Part shown: piece after piece, positions 1-8,984 of the stretch
How the letters are laid out: each line of letters begins with the position of its first letter
Numbering within the stretch: the stretch's first letter is position 1
DNA from: Pseudalkalibacillus salsuginis
Lineage (GTDB): Bacteria; Bacillota; Bacilli; Bacillales; Fictibacillaceae
NCBI RefSeq assembly: GCF_021646685.1
Contig: NZ_JAKJHW010000002.1
Span: forward strand, 868,001-932,000
DNA: 64,000 bases
Direction of reading: 5' to 3'
Translations under genes and position numbers: made by a program
Notes under the pieces: generated by a model
Seen by the model: only the letters and a program-made list of their open reading frames with translations
Databases searched by the model: none
Told to the model about the DNA's origin: nothing

Positions 1-37
1 CAATATCATGAAAATGGACTCGATCAGTCTTGATTTT

Positions 38-580
38 TCATTTTTCCCAAAGCCGCTCCACCTCATGAGCATCATCCTCAAACGAAACAAGGAATACATC
101 AGGGTTGCTGAGCTTTTTCCATTCTTCAAATCCATATGTATCATCGAAATATTTCAGCAGCAGAGTCATCAGGTTTCCATGTGTGACCAGAATGATATTT
201 TGTTCTGTACGCTCCTTCAGATCAATAATCAACCTTTCCGCTCGTTCCATCGCTTCCTCGTTTGATTCTCCACCTTGTAATCTCATCTTCATGTAATCAA
301 ATGAATGCCGTAATTTTTCGAGCCAGTCCTCATGATGCTCTGTACTCAAAATCCGCTCTGCCAGGCGGTCATCCGTCTCGATTTGGAGGCCCTTCCTTCT
401 TGCCGTCGGTTCAATTGATTGCTGTGCTCTCGTAAAAGGGCTTGATATGATCCGATCGATCTGGATCGCTGTAAAGAAATCTGCTAATTCCTTTGCTTGA
501 TTAAAACCTTCTTCAGTAAGCCGGGCTTCAGGCGGCTGCCCTTCAGCTTTGCAGTGTCTGACGATATAGAGCTTTTGCAT
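38..580 (-). CDS. Histidine phosphatase family protein (phosphoglycerate mutase-like)
   Basis: The 180-residue protein begins MQKLYIVRHCKAEG, which holds the RH signature of the histidine phosphatase superfamily (phospho-acceptor His9, Arg8). A second active-site His lies in VTHGNL near residue 134, and an SSPFTRAQQ motif sits near residue 47. These phosphatases act on small phosphorylated metabolites or phosphoproteins in the cytoplasm; the substrate cannot be read from sequence. The open frame extends 40 codons further upstream, but I chose the ATG at 580 because it has AGGAAAGGGGAAAG before it and gives the normal family N-terminus. It follows the response regulator on the same strand after a 147-bp gap, so co-transcription is possible but unproven. 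Confidence 0.9.
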   Translation of the reverse strand: MQKLYIVRHCKAEGQPPEARLTEEGFNQAKELADFFTAIQIDRIISSPFTRAQQSIEPTARRKGLQIETDDRLAERILSTEHHEDWLEKLRHSFDYMKMRLQGGESNEEAMERAERLIIDLKERTEQNIILVTHGNLMTLLLKYFDDTYGFEEWKKLSNPDVFLVSFEDDAHEVERLWEK

Positions 581-727
581 AACAAACTTTCCCCTTTCCT
601 TTCGTATTCGAGAATCTTCCGGGGATGGATCAATAAGATATAACTGAACACCACAATCCCCCAAAAATGACGACAATTCCATAAAAAAGCTTCTCTTCAA
701 TAAAAGAGAAGCCTCCGTTTCAGATGA

Positions 728-1366
728 TCAAGGCAATGGTACAAGCTGATTCTGGACGGCGTAGATAACGGCCTGGGACCGGCTCTTCACGTTGATTTTC
801 TTAAAAATCTTGCTGACATGGATTTTGACTGTTTTGTCACTGATATACAGCCTTTCTCCAATCTCTTTGTTGCTTAGCCCGTCAACCAGACAGATCAGCA
901 CTTCCTTTTCTCGTTCTGTCAATTCCGATTTACCAGCTGGTTCACTTTTCTGGTTGTAATAGCCAAGCAGCTTCTTCGTCAATGAAGGATCGATCACAGA
1001 TTCACCTTTCGCTACGGTCCTGATCGCCTCGACGACTTGGACGGAAGGTGCGTCCTTCAGTAAATACCCATCCGCCCCTTCCCGGATTGCAGCCATGAAA
1101 TACTCGTCCATACTATGCATCGTCAAAATCAATATCTTCACATCTGGGTAATCCCTCTTTATAATCGCTGTCAGCTCGACCCCGTTTTTATCAGGTAAAT
1201 TGATATCCAGTAAGACGACATCCGGCTTCAACCCCTTAAGGATCTCTAAGGCGTTGTTCCCATTGACTGCCTCACCGACTACTTGAATGTCTTCTTCCAT
1301 TTCGAAAATATTTTTCAGCCCATCCCTTAAGACAGCATGATCATCCACGAGCATGACGTTGATCAT
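728..1366 (-). CDS. NarL/FixJ-family response regulator
   Basis: The 212-residue protein has a receiver domain (about residues 2-120) with the acidic pair DD at 8-9, phospho-acceptor Asp54 in VLLDINLPDKNG, the Thr of ILTMHS and the Lys of LLKDAP. A LuxR-type helix-turn-helix follows (about 145-205; LTEREKEVL...SNKEIGERL...KTVKIHVSKIF). It is a DNA-binding transcription factor activated by phosphorylation. It overlaps the 3' end of the upstream histidine kinase gene by 26 bp, so the two form a translationally coupled two-component pair. The resemblance is to the LiaR/DegU/VraR class. The signal and regulon are unknown, and no obvious target operon lies next to it. Confidence 0.93.
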   Translation of the reverse strand: MINVMLVDDHAVLRDGLKNIFEMEEDIQVVGEAVNGNNALEILKGLKPDVVLLDINLPDKNGVELTAIIKRDYPDVKILILTMHSMDEYFMAAIREGADGYLLKDAPSVQVVEAIRTVAKGESVIDPSLTKKLLGYYNQKSEPAGKSELTEREKEVLICLVDGLSNKEIGERLYISDKTVKIHVSKIFKKINVKSRSQAVIYAVQNQLVPLP

Positions 1367-3200
1367 CTTCCATTCCTCCTTCGAACCCGAGTTTCGGGAT
1401 CGTTAAATTGATCTCGGTTCCTTTTCCTTCTTTACTATCAATCTGCAAAACAGCACCGACTTTATCCGCTTGTTCATTCATGCTAAGTATTCCGAAGTGC
1501 GGATCGTTCTTCGCCTTCACCATCGCATCGAGTAATGAAAAGCCGATGCCATTGTCGGTCACCTTCAGGAGGACGTGTTCCTTCTGGTAACTGAGAAGCA
1601 CGTTTACTTTTGATGCCTCTGCATGCTTGATGATGTTCTGAAAGCTCTCCTGAAAAATATCGAACATGATTTTCTCCACCATCGTACTCAGAAAGATCGG
1701 GTTCCCTCTTTCTTCATAGCTGATATCAAGCCCGGTTTCCTGTTTGATGACATCGATCCGCTTAAGAACCGCTTGTTTCAAGCCGACTCGTTCTGTTTCG
1801 TATGGCCTCAATGCATAAATCGATTGTCGGATTTCTGTTAAACTGAGCCGGAGCTTAGCAAGGCTGTCCTTAACAAGATGATGGGACTCAGGTGGTTTTT
1901 GGTAGAATTTCCGTTCGGCGGTTTCCAGTTTCATGACTGCTCCTGCAAGCGATTGGGCAACACCATCATGTATGTCTCGAGCAATCCGGTTCCTCTCTTC
2001 CAATAAAGTCCGTTTCTCTTGTTCCACGATCAACATCCTCGTTTTTATGACAACCGCGAGCTGGTTCGCCAGGGTTGCGATCGATTGCACATCTTCGTTT
2101 CGGAAGCTCTTGCTGCGTGTCCTCGCTACTGCCAGCATCCCAAGGGAGTTCCCTTCAAGGACAATCGGAGCATAGACGAATGCTTTCATCGCTTTATTGA
2201 AGCAAGTTGGAGTGAGTCCTGGATCCTTTTTCCTGTCCTGGAATACAAGTGTATCTTTTACCTCTTCAAAATGGCGGACTTCTTTGATGCATTCCCCTTT
2301 TCCTTTTATAACCTGTCCATGTTGGAAACGGACTTTCCATTGTCCATCTTCTTTTACCCATAGAACGGTTGCATCAGCTTCCACAAACTCATTCAAGCTT
2401 GATCTGATCGACTCCACCCAATCCTTAGACGGCAGCAATCGGTTCAATTCAGTCGAGATGTTGAACAGTGCGTTCAATCGGTTTCGTTCGGACTGTATCC
2501 TGACAATAAAAGAGCTCAGCAATGCCAGACCAACAAGTGGAGAGAAAAAGAAGAAATAGGAATAGACATCGACTACACCACGATTCTGATTTCCCAGTAT
2601 AAGCATGATTGCTATATAACTGATCGAGATGAACGCACTGATCAATTCAGAGTTGAATTTCTTTAACCACAGACGGACAGGGTATACTTGCGGTCTGATC
2701 AATAAAACAAGGTCTACAAAGATATTATTGATGACAAAATAAAAGACGGTGATCATCAACATAGACAGCATTGTAACCGGTAGGAATAGTTCTTCTGGGT
2801 TTATTATTCCATGTATGAATCGGGAAAGTTGGATTGCTGCTATAAAACTCAATACCAATTGTGAAGGATTGAAAAACAATATTCTTAAAGGACGTCTTTG
2901 GGCAATATTGACCGTCAAGACGATAAGTCCATATACAATCACGACTATAGGCAAACCATAAATCAGATACAGGGTGAATACTAAAGGAAAACTTAGTGAG
3001 CTATGTCCCTTCCAGACAGCCATAGGAAAGAATTCGGTTATGAAAAGGAAAAGCACGAATAACAGCAAGACGATCAAGTTGTCTGGAACTTCAGCTATGT
3101 AGATGGCAATGCCGAATGTAATCAAACCTAAAATTGAAACGGACCTTAAGAACAAATTGGCAAGTGTTTCTTTTTTCTGTAGCTGTGAATTGTCAACCAT
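1341..3200 (-). CDS. Membrane sensor histidine kinase with GAF domain (HisKA_3 type)
   Basis: The protein has 619 residues. Roughly the first 235 are hydrophobic with about seven or eight membrane segments. A GAF-like domain follows (about 245-390), then a HisKA_3 dimerisation and phosphoacceptor segment with His411 in RIARDIHDGVAQ, and a C-terminal HATPase domain (QESFQNIIKHA and DNGIGFS). This is the standard partner of a NarL-type regulator, here encoded immediately downstream with overlap. The ATG is preceded by GGGGAGGG. The multi-pass sensor without an extracellular loop domain suggests detection of a membrane or cytoplasmic cue; this is inference. The ligand of the GAF domain is unknown. 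Confidence 0.92.
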   Translation of the reverse strand: MVDNSQLQKKETLANLFLRSVSILGLITFGIAIYIAEVPDNLIVLLLFVLFLFITEFFPMAVWKGHSSLSFPLVFTLYLIYGLPIVVIVYGLIVLTVNIAQRRPLRILFFNPSQLVLSFIAAIQLSRFIHGIINPEELFLPVTMLSMLMITVFYFVINNIFVDLVLLIRPQVYPVRLWLKKFNSELISAFISISYIAIMLILGNQNRGVVDVYSYFFFFSPLVGLALLSSFIVRIQSERNRLNALFNISTELNRLLPSKDWVESIRSSLNEFVEADATVLWVKEDGQWKVRFQHGQVIKGKGECIKEVRHFEEVKDTLVFQDRKKDPGLTPTCFNKAMKAFVYAPIVLEGNSLGMLAVARTRSKSFRNEDVQSIATLANQLAVVIKTRMLIVEQEKRTLLEERNRIARDIHDGVAQSLAGAVMKLETAERKFYQKPPESHHLVKDSLAKLRLSLTEIRQSIYALRPYETERVGLKQAVLKRIDVIKQETGLDISYEERGNPIFLSTMVEKIMFDIFQESFQNIIKHAEASKVNVLLSYQKEHVLLKVTDNGIGFSLLDAMVKAKNDPHFGILSMNEQADKVGAVLQIDSKEGKGTEINLTIPKLGFEGGMEDDQRHARG

Positions 3201-3572
3201 CCCATCCCTCCCCTGTATTTATAATTTTCTGTTACTTTTTATTTTACCTTGAAACTATTAAACAATAAAGAACATCTACTATAAAAAACCATTTAGACCT
3301 ATCTGTCTTAAGATGAACATGAAAATACCCGGAACTAGTAAAATGGTTTCCCACTAACCAATTCCGGGTCCAATCCCACCAATGAGGGATTCGTTATCAC
3401 ATTATCTCAAATCCCTGAACCATTACCAATTCATCCAAGGTTATAAATCTCCTAGTACATTCGGTATATGTAAGTTCGGAAGGTGAATTGACCTGCCTAA
3501 TCCCCTTTTGACCAAGAGGTTTTTTTGCTCAGTGAGGTGCATTCCTTTTAGAGCGTCACCTAGAACTGAATT
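3201..3572. other. Intergenic region with two inverted repeats
   Basis: No coding signal was seen. It holds an inverted repeat with CCCGGAA / TTCCGGG arms at 3328-3368 and a smaller one, AATCCC / GGGATT, at about 3372-3390. Neither has a convincing T-tract. It must carry the promoter of the sensor kinase operon at its left end. Confidence 0.5.
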
Positions 3573-4637
3573 TTACGCTGGTACAGCTCTGGTCCCGAAA
3601 TATGCATTGATGATCATTCGGATCGCTTCTTCTGAAAGGTTGAGATGTTCAATGCCAGAACCTGCAATCAACCGTTTTGTATTTCCATCGTCAAAAATGA
3701 TCGAACTTTTCAAATAGGCTGCAAATACATCAATCATACCGTTAAGCCGCTTTTCTTCCGGGCTCAAATCTTGTACATCTTCATCCTCTACGATCGATAG
3801 ATTATTCATCTCCAATGCCTGCTGGATCCACGTGAGGATGTCCATGTTTGTTGGTGGGTTCGGATTGGTGATGTTATACACTGTCTCGTTCTCAGCCCTG
3901 TACAAAGCGAGGCTCAGGATATTGGCAACGTAGTCGACTGGGACGAAGTTTGATGTCCCTCTCATTGCACCGATGATCCTGTAGACCCGGCCAGTACTTC
4001 CTGCTCTTATCGTCCTCTTTTTAAAGACTTCCAACGACCGCATAAAACCGTACAACGTGAATGCCGAATCCGCTTCGCCAGTCTTTGAATCCCCTACGAT
4101 GATGGCCGGTCTGAATATCGAGATATCCATTTGATCACGGTACGAGTCTACTAGATGCTCAGATTGGACTTTACTTTCCTCATAGGGGTTATTGTAGTCA
4201 GCAGCTCGATCATATAATGCTTCAACCCCGACATTTCTTCTGCCGACAGTGTAAGCCGTACTCACGTGGAAAAATTTCTTCGCCCCCAGCTCTACTGCAA
4301 GATTGAGAATGTTCTTTGTACCTTGATAGTTTATCGTAAACAATTCATCCCTTAAATCCTCTTCAAATTTTACTAGAGCAGCAAGGTGATAGACAACATC
4401 CATCTTCCCGGCTACTATTTTCTTATCCTTTTCCCGTATACCACAATCAGGAGAAGTGATATCACCTTGGACGAGATGGATCCTTTTTCTTTGTGTCCTC
4501 GTAAAAGCCGATATGATTTTTTCCGCTTTCTTTTCATTCCGAAACAGTAGGTAAAGGTGATGATCTGTTTCCTCAATCAAGTTTCGTATCAGCTTCCCAC
4601 CTAAAAAGCCTGTCGAGCCTGTTAAAAATATGTTCAA
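3573..4637 (-). CDS. Extended SDR (NAD-dependent epimerase / thioester-reductase-like)
   Basis: The 354-residue protein starts NIFLTGSTGFLGGKLI, a Rossmann-fold nucleotide-binding motif (TGxxGxxG) of extended short-chain dehydrogenases. Other signatures are HLAALVKF, the NYQGTKN segment, STAYTVG, and the catalytic YEESK near residue 160. The family includes the reductase domains of carboxylic acid and thioester reductases as well as sugar epimerases; VSTAYTVG and FRPAIIVGDS fit the NAD-binding-4 (male-sterility-like) branch. The start is the TTG at 4637, with AGGGG eight bases upstream; a GTG three codons earlier is too close to that ribosome binding site. A same-strand alpha/beta hydrolase lies 24 bp upstream, so the two are likely co-transcribed and may act on the same acyl or lipid substrate (inference). 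Confidence 0.85.
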   Translation of the reverse strand: MNIFLTGSTGFLGGKLIRNLIEETDHHLYLLFRNEKKAEKIISAFTRTQRKRIHLVQGDITSPDCGIREKDKKIVAGKMDVVYHLAALVKFEEDLRDELFTINYQGTKNILNLAVELGAKKFFHVSTAYTVGRRNVGVEALYDRAADYNNPYEESKVQSEHLVDSYRDQMDISIFRPAIIVGDSKTGEADSAFTLYGFMRSLEVFKKRTIRAGSTGRVYRIIGAMRGTSNFVPVDYVANILSLALYRAENETVYNITNPNPPTNMDILTWIQQALEMNNLSIVEDEDVQDLSPEEKRLNGMIDVFAAYLKSSIIFDDGNTKRLIAGSGIEHLNLSEEAIRMIINAYFGTRAVPA

Positions 4638-4661
4638 AAAAATCACCCCTAAAATTATCCC

Positions 4662-5453
4662 TTACAAAGATGCTGCTTTATCCATATTCTCATCTAAAAA
4701 TTCCAATGACAATGCGTTGAATTCTTTCGGTTTTTCAATGTTGCACACGTGCCCGCAACGATCGATTACGGTCAGCTTGGCATTCAGATCGCCACTGATA
4801 TCTTTACGCAAGAAACTGATGAAAAAGTAATCTTCTTCACCCGAAATATATAGTTTCGGTACCTCTTTCGCAATCTGTTGGACGAACTGATACGAATGTG
4901 GCACTTTATCGTAAAGATAGAAATAGGACAATAGATTTTTACGGGTCATCTTTTTCGCCTCATTGATGAAAACCAGGCGGGACTGCTTGTGGTTCCTATG
5001 AGGCATGAGAATCCTCGCAAATAGCACATACAGCCACATATGGGGAATAAAGCCTTTGACCAGTCTTCCTGTGATGATTAAAAGTTTTGAGGTAAAATTA
5101 AAACGCGTGATTGCCCCTGCTAAAACGGCGCTGCTGATCCGTTTCGGATTCACTTTCATCAAATGATGGATGATGATCGCTCCTAACGAAACCCCTACAA
5201 AATGCGCCTTTTTGATATGTAAATGGTCCATTACTTTAAAAATCTCACGAGCAATGAGATCAAAAGTCAATTCATCCTTATAGTCATGAACATCCGGTGA
5301 GCCGCCATGTCCGGGTAAATGGATCGTTACTACATTATAGCGTTTTCGATAATCCTTAAGCTGTTTATAAAAGATATTGGAGTTCCCGCCGATGCCGTGG
5401 ATCAACACTACATGCTCTCCTCCAGATTTTTTGAAAAGTTTGTATTCCAGCAA
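4662..5453 (-). CDS. Alpha/beta-fold hydrolase
   Basis: The 263-residue protein has the alpha/beta hydrolase oxyanion motif VLIHGIGGNSN near residue 17 and the nucleophile elbow GVSLGA with Ser89. It also has a likely acid in GEEDYF and the catalytic His of CGHVCNIEKP near the C-terminus, so the triad looks complete. The substrate is unknown; esterase, lipase or thioesterase activity are all possible. The start is TTG at 5453 with AAGGGGAT upstream; no better in-frame ATG exists before the conserved region. It is the first gene of a probable two-gene operon with the extended SDR. Confidence 0.88.
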   Translation of the reverse strand: MLEYKLFKKSGGEHVVLIHGIGGNSNIFYKQLKDYRKRYNVVTIHLPGHGGSPDVHDYKDELTFDLIAREIFKVMDHLHIKKAHFVGVSLGAIIIHHLMKVNPKRISSAVLAGAITRFNFTSKLLIITGRLVKGFIPHMWLYVLFARILMPHRNHKQSRLVFINEAKKMTRKNLLSYFYLYDKVPHSYQFVQQIAKEVPKLYISGEEDYFFISFLRKDISGDLNAKLTVIDRCGHVCNIEKPKEFNALSLEFLDENMDKAASL

Positions 5454-5748
5454 TAGATATATCCCCTTCTGTTTTCTGCATATTCATCCATTATAATCTA
5501 AAACCTATTCTTATTGTTGATGTTCAAGGAATTATCAAAACTAAAACACATCCATGATTTTACAAGCCGTAACACGGTCTGGAATATTTATTGGGCGGTG
5601 GAGTTTTTGCCTTCAAAGAAAACTCGGGCTTTGCCAAGCCTTGGTGAAGGCTAAGCCTTAGCTGCGCTAATATTGAAGAAAGTATTTTATACTTTCTTCA
5701 AATGTAAAAAAAGGATAGCCCTTCCAAAGGACCACCCTTTCTGCCAAA
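5454..5748. other. Intergenic region with perfect 10-bp inverted repeat
   Basis: No gene was found. There is a perfect inverted repeat, GAAGAAAGTA - TTTTA - TACTTTCTTC, at 5675-5699, followed by the terminator of the NlpC/P60 gene. The imperfect palindromic stretch TTGCCAAGCC...GGCTAAGCC lies around 5630-5660. Confidence 0.5.
5706..5741 (-). terminator. Intrinsic terminator of the NlpC/P60 gene
   Basis: Read on the minus strand, a 9-bp stem (GGGTGGTCC with GGGCTATCC, including G-U pairs) is followed by a run of seven T residues. It lies directly after the stop codon of the endopeptidase gene. Confidence 0.8.
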
Positions 5749-6393
5749 TTACCGATATCTTTTTGCCCCTATGTAACCATCGCTCCAATAAGAGTTGTTA
5801 AGATCGCTTGTTGTGACACCTTTTGATGAAGAAGCATGCATGAATTCACCATCTCCAATATATACACCAGCATGATCAGGTCCATCGCCTTCCAATTCAA
5901 AAAACACGATATCTCCAATTGCAGGAGAGCTGACTTCTTTTCCATCCTCATGTATTTGGGAGACGGTACGATCAAGCTCAACTCCTACGCCTTCATCAAA
6001 GATATATTGTAAATAACCGCTGCAGTCAAAACCATCGGGTGATTCCCCACCCCATTCATAAGGAGTGCCTTCATATTTTTTAGCTGTTTCGACAATCGCT
6101 TCTTTACTGAAAATACTTAAGGCTTTATACGTTTCTTGTCCTGTTATACCGTCTACCGCAAGTCCTTTGTCACGTTGGAATTCTTTCACAGCTTCAGTCG
6201 TATAGTCACCGTAAAAATCCGTCGTTTTGCTGTAAGTAAAATACCCTTTTCCCTCTAATGTTTCCTGGAGTTCTTGTACGTCTGAATGCTGCATCTCAGG
6301 CTTCAATGTCTGGTCACCAAGTGCCGCATGTCCGACAATTGGATTGAAGGCTACAGCACTTGCTAATGCTAATCCCGCTGTTAATTTTTTCAA
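5749..6393 (-). CDS. Secreted NlpC/P60 peptidoglycan endopeptidase with peptidoglycan-binding domain
   Basis: The 214-residue preprotein starts with a signal peptide (KKLTAGLALASAVAF...GHA, cleavage near residue 23). A PG_binding_1 domain follows (about 38-90; DVQELQETL...TEAVKEFQRDKGLAVDGITG). The C-terminal NlpC/P60 domain has catalytic Cys124 in GFDCSGYLQY, His174 in DHAGVYIG and His186 in FMHASS. Such enzymes cut gamma-D-Glu to diamino-acid bonds in cell-wall stem peptides outside the cell. The start is TTG at 6393: AAGGAGAG lies six bases before it and the signal peptide begins exactly there, whereas the longer frame starting at 6453 would bury the signal sequence. It has its own terminator and no operon partner. 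Confidence 0.92.
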   Translation of the reverse strand: MKKLTAGLALASAVAFNPIVGHAALGDQTLKPEMQHSDVQELQETLEGKGYFTYSKTTDFYGDYTTEAVKEFQRDKGLAVDGITGQETYKALSIFSKEAIVETAKKYEGTPYEWGGESPDGFDCSGYLQYIFDEGVGVELDRTVSQIHEDGKEVSSPAIGDIVFFELEGDGPDHAGVYIGDGEFMHASSSKGVTTSDLNNSYWSDGYIGAKRYR

Positions 6394-6565
6394 ATTAATC
6401 TCTCCTTGTGCATGGATTCGTACTCGTCCTATGCTAACAGGGGAAAATGACACAGGGATTTTATTTCAATTACAACTGAATAACAATTTCGCTAAATACG
6501 TTTATTCCCCGCCTTGAAAGGTAATATTGTATACTTGTACCAAATCAAGGATTGGAGAAAAGTTC

Positions 6566-7408
6566 ATGACAAGAAAAACAGCCATTGTCACCGGTACTTC
6601 CAGTGGTTTCGGCATGTTATGTGCTGTCGAACTAGCAAAGGCAGGATTAAGAGTCATAAGTACGATGAGAAAACTGGATAAGGCTGGACCACTGTTGAAA
6701 TTAGCGAAGGAATACAATGTATCAGAATTGATCCACTTGCATAAGCTGGATGTCACCTCTTCACCCTCTATTCGGGACTTTCGGGATTCGGTTTCAGAGT
6801 TTGAGAGTATCGATGTACTTGTGAACAATGCAGGTATTGCAACTGCCGGATTTTGTGAAGAATTGTCTGTGGATGATTATCGGCTGCAATTTGAAACGAA
6901 CGTTTTCGGGTTGATTGATGTAACGCAGACAGTACTTCCGATCATGCGGGAAAATTGCAGTGGACGCATCATCAATATCAGTAGTATAAGTGGAAGTTTC
7001 GGTTTCCCTGGGTTGTCCCCATACACGTCTTCAAAACATGCACTCGAAGGGTTCAGTGAAAGCCTCCGATTGGAAGTGAAATCGTTCGGTATTGATGTCG
7101 TGCTTGTCAAACCGGGCTCCTATAAAACGAATATCTGGTCAACGATCGACAATATGACCCTTGACCCGAAATCTCCCTATTTTGCATATATGGAAGCAAT
7201 TTTAGACAACATCAACAATGAGAAAGAAACACATGGGAACCCATTAGATGTCGCCAAGCTTGTGACCCGGCTCGCTACTCAAAGAAAGTCACCAAAGCTC
7301 CGTTACCCGATCGGTAATGGGGTGAAGATGTACATGTTGTTGAAGACCATTTTACCGTGGAAGACATTGGAGAGACTCATATTGAATACACTTTTGAAAA
7401 AAAGATAG
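6566..7408 (+). CDS. Classical SDR-family oxidoreductase
   Basis: The 280-residue protein has the cofactor motif VTGTSSGFG at its N-terminus, the NNAGIA motif, the catalytic Ser of INISSISG and Tyr-Lys of YTSSKHALEGFSES, followed by VKPGSYKT. This is the arrangement of classical NAD(P)-dependent short-chain dehydrogenases (YusZ/retinol-dehydrogenase-like branch). It probably reduces or oxidises a lipophilic alcohol or ketone, with unknown substrate. The ATG at 6566 is preceded by GGAGAAAA; an upstream frame of 13 codons lacks a ribosome binding site and was dropped. It stands alone between a divergent secreted enzyme gene and a convergent P-loop gene. Confidence 0.9.
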   Translation: MTRKTAIVTGTSSGFGMLCAVELAKAGLRVISTMRKLDKAGPLLKLAKEYNVSELIHLHKLDVTSSPSIRDFRDSVSEFESIDVLVNNAGIATAGFCEELSVDDYRLQFETNVFGLIDVTQTVLPIMRENCSGRIINISSISGSFGFPGLSPYTSSKHALEGFSESLRLEVKSFGIDVVLVKPGSYKTNIWSTIDNMTLDPKSPYFAYMEAILDNINNEKETHGNPLDVAKLVTRLATQRKSPKLRYPIGNGVKMYMLLKTILPWKTLERLILNTLLKKR

Positions 7409-7424
7409 AATCGTAGGTAAAAAC

Positions 7425-7970
7425 TCAATGAGTAGTAGAGATCTTTCCCTCCATCTTCTTCTCCTGATGGGCGAGTTCAAGGAATAATTCCACATCCTTG
7501 TTGCTCTTGAGGATGATCACTCGTTTTTCCTTTTCGAATTGTTCTAGACTTTTAAGAAGTTGAGGGCGGCGGGCCTTGCTGAAATTCCACACGTACTTGA
7601 GGAATTCGGAATCGAGTTTCTCAGGACAACCTTCACCCATATCACTTCTCATCTTGTTATGATGGATGATTCTTCTTTTTATGACACGGTAAAAACAAAT
7701 GTGCCTTGGTATGTCAAGAAACACGATCGTGTCGGCAGCTTGGAGCCTGACATCCATCGTTGCACCGTAATTCCCGTCAAAAATCCAACTATCCTTCTTC
7801 ACCAGCTTTTCCTGTTTGTTCCGTAGCTCTTCCCTCGGAGTCTCAACCCAGCCGGGATTCCAATTCAGACGGTCTAAATGGATGACTTCTATTCCGAGGA
7901 TGTTCCCTAATGTTTTAGACAACGTCGATTTCCCAGCACCACCGCAACCAACAATGGCAATCCGTTTCAA
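7425..7970 (-). CDS. P-loop kinase-like protein (adenylate kinase / topology-modulation-like)
   Basis: The 181-residue protein has a Walker A motif IVGCGGAGKST at the N-terminus, then HLDRLNWNPGW, which is typical of the FlaR/topology-modulation branch of small adenylate-kinase-like P-loop proteins. DGNYGATMDVRL and IVFLDIPR follow. It likely binds ATP and phosphorylates a small molecule; the name topology modulation is historical and no DNA role should be assumed. The TTG at 7970 follows GAGGAGG by eight bases; the frame begins nine codons earlier, but that start overlaps the ribosome binding site. It converges on the SDR gene with only 16 bp between. Confidence 0.85.
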   Translation of the reverse strand: MKRIAIVGCGGAGKSTLSKTLGNILGIEVIHLDRLNWNPGWVETPREELRNKQEKLVKKDSWIFDGNYGATMDVRLQAADTIVFLDIPRHICFYRVIKRRIIHHNKMRSDMGEGCPEKLDSEFLKYVWNFSKARRPQLLKSLEQFEKEKRVIILKSNKDVELFLELAHQEKKMEGKISTTH

Positions 7971-8440
7971 TGGTTCAACCTCCTCTTTTCTACCCAAGTT
8001 ACAAGTTGATGGAATTTAATGTTAATCCATTAGTAGTTGAACTGCAATATTTTTTATTTATATGTAGGGATTGATGGGGTGGTTTTCGGTTTTCTAAGTT
8101 GCTTGCTTTTATTTGCAGGAATTATTGAATTTGAGATGCAAGAAACTACCCGTATGAGGATGAGTGTCATTAATGTTAAGAGATTGTCTTGTACGAATGT
8201 ACTCACGACTAATTGGGTTGGTGGTTGAAGAATTTTATCTATATGTAAAATATAAAGTTCATATTCATTTGTCATTGGTACAGCCAACATTTTAACATTA
8301 TCTTAACTTTGATGTGAGAACTATTGGAATATCAATGGTTCTCACATCATTTACATGTATTCAGTGTAAATATTGGTTTAAATAAAGTTTAATCATTTAT
8401 GGTGTTAAATTAACGCAGATAGATGTATAAGTTCAAAATA
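7971..8440. other. Intergenic region with a long perfect inverted repeat
   Basis: Only weak overlapping short frames exist, with no ribosome binding site. A perfect 11-bp inverted repeat (GATGTGAGAAC at 8311-8321, GTTCTCACATC at 8338-8348) is present. It lacks a clear T-tract, so its function is unknown. Confidence 0.45.
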
Positions 8441-8767
8441 TTACATTTCGAAAAAGTTATCTCTTTCTACTTTACAAACTCTAAGTGCGAAGTTTTTGTA
8501 CCATTCGTTTTTACCTCTATCTTGTGCAACTTGATGCGCTGAATGTTCCTTCCATTTCCTTATCGCATCTAAAGATTCCCAGTATGAAACAGTAATTCCC
8601 AGTCCCTCGTCACGGGCACTTTCTACACCTAAGAAACCTTTCTGTTGAGACGCCAACTCTACCATTTTTTCAGTCATTTTCCCATAACCTTTGTCATCCT
8701 CAGTTCGTTGTGAAGCAAATATCACCGCATAGTATGGTGGTTGAGGAGTTTTAGCAATTCCACTCAT
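8441..8767 (-). CDS. Antibiotic biosynthesis monooxygenase (ABM) domain protein
   Basis: The 108-residue single-domain protein has YYAVIFASQR...MVELASQQKGFLGVESARDEGLGITVSYWESLDAIRKWKEH, the ferredoxin-like ABM fold signature. The Trp-rich SYWESLDAIRKWKEHSAHQ segment is typical of the YqjZ/HmoA-like branch. Members include heme- and quinone-modifying enzymes and proteins without known activity; the heme-ligand pattern cannot be judged here. The gene is monocistronic and its stop is followed by no obvious terminator. The start ATG has a GGGGGAAC-type ribosome binding site upstream. Confidence 0.85.
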   Translation of the reverse strand: MSGIAKTPQPPYYAVIFASQRTEDDKGYGKMTEKMVELASQQKGFLGVESARDEGLGITVSYWESLDAIRKWKEHSAHQVAQDRGKNEWYKNFALRVCKVERDNFFEM

Positions 8768-8897
8768 TTTAGTTCCCCCAATATGTTTAATTCCTAATTT
8801 AGAAATATTAACATAATTTTAAGTTTCCTTATTTAATCGAACTACTTACGTTAGGACAATAAGTAAAACCGAAATACAGTAGTAAAGTTTTTTATTC

Positions 8898-8984
8898 TCA
8901 AAATTTATCGTAGACCATACCACGTAATTTCAATAATTCATCCTTTAGACGTTTATTTTCTTCTTCAAGTTTTTTTATTGGCAA
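8898..8984 (-). other. Short coiled-coil-encoding remnant
   Basis: The minus-strand frame reads IKKLEEENKRLKDELLKLR and then RGMVYDKF-stop, a heptad-like charged helix of about 28 residues. It begins where homology of the adjacent MFS remnant ends, so it is probably the C-terminal tail of another lost gene, joined by deletion. No start signal was seen. Confidence 0.4.

Noticed and set aside
8037-8290. Overlapping short frames on both strands (63 codons plus, 78 codons minus)
   Set aside because: No ribosome binding site, odd composition on both strands and no family pattern; either could be chance in AT-rich DNA.
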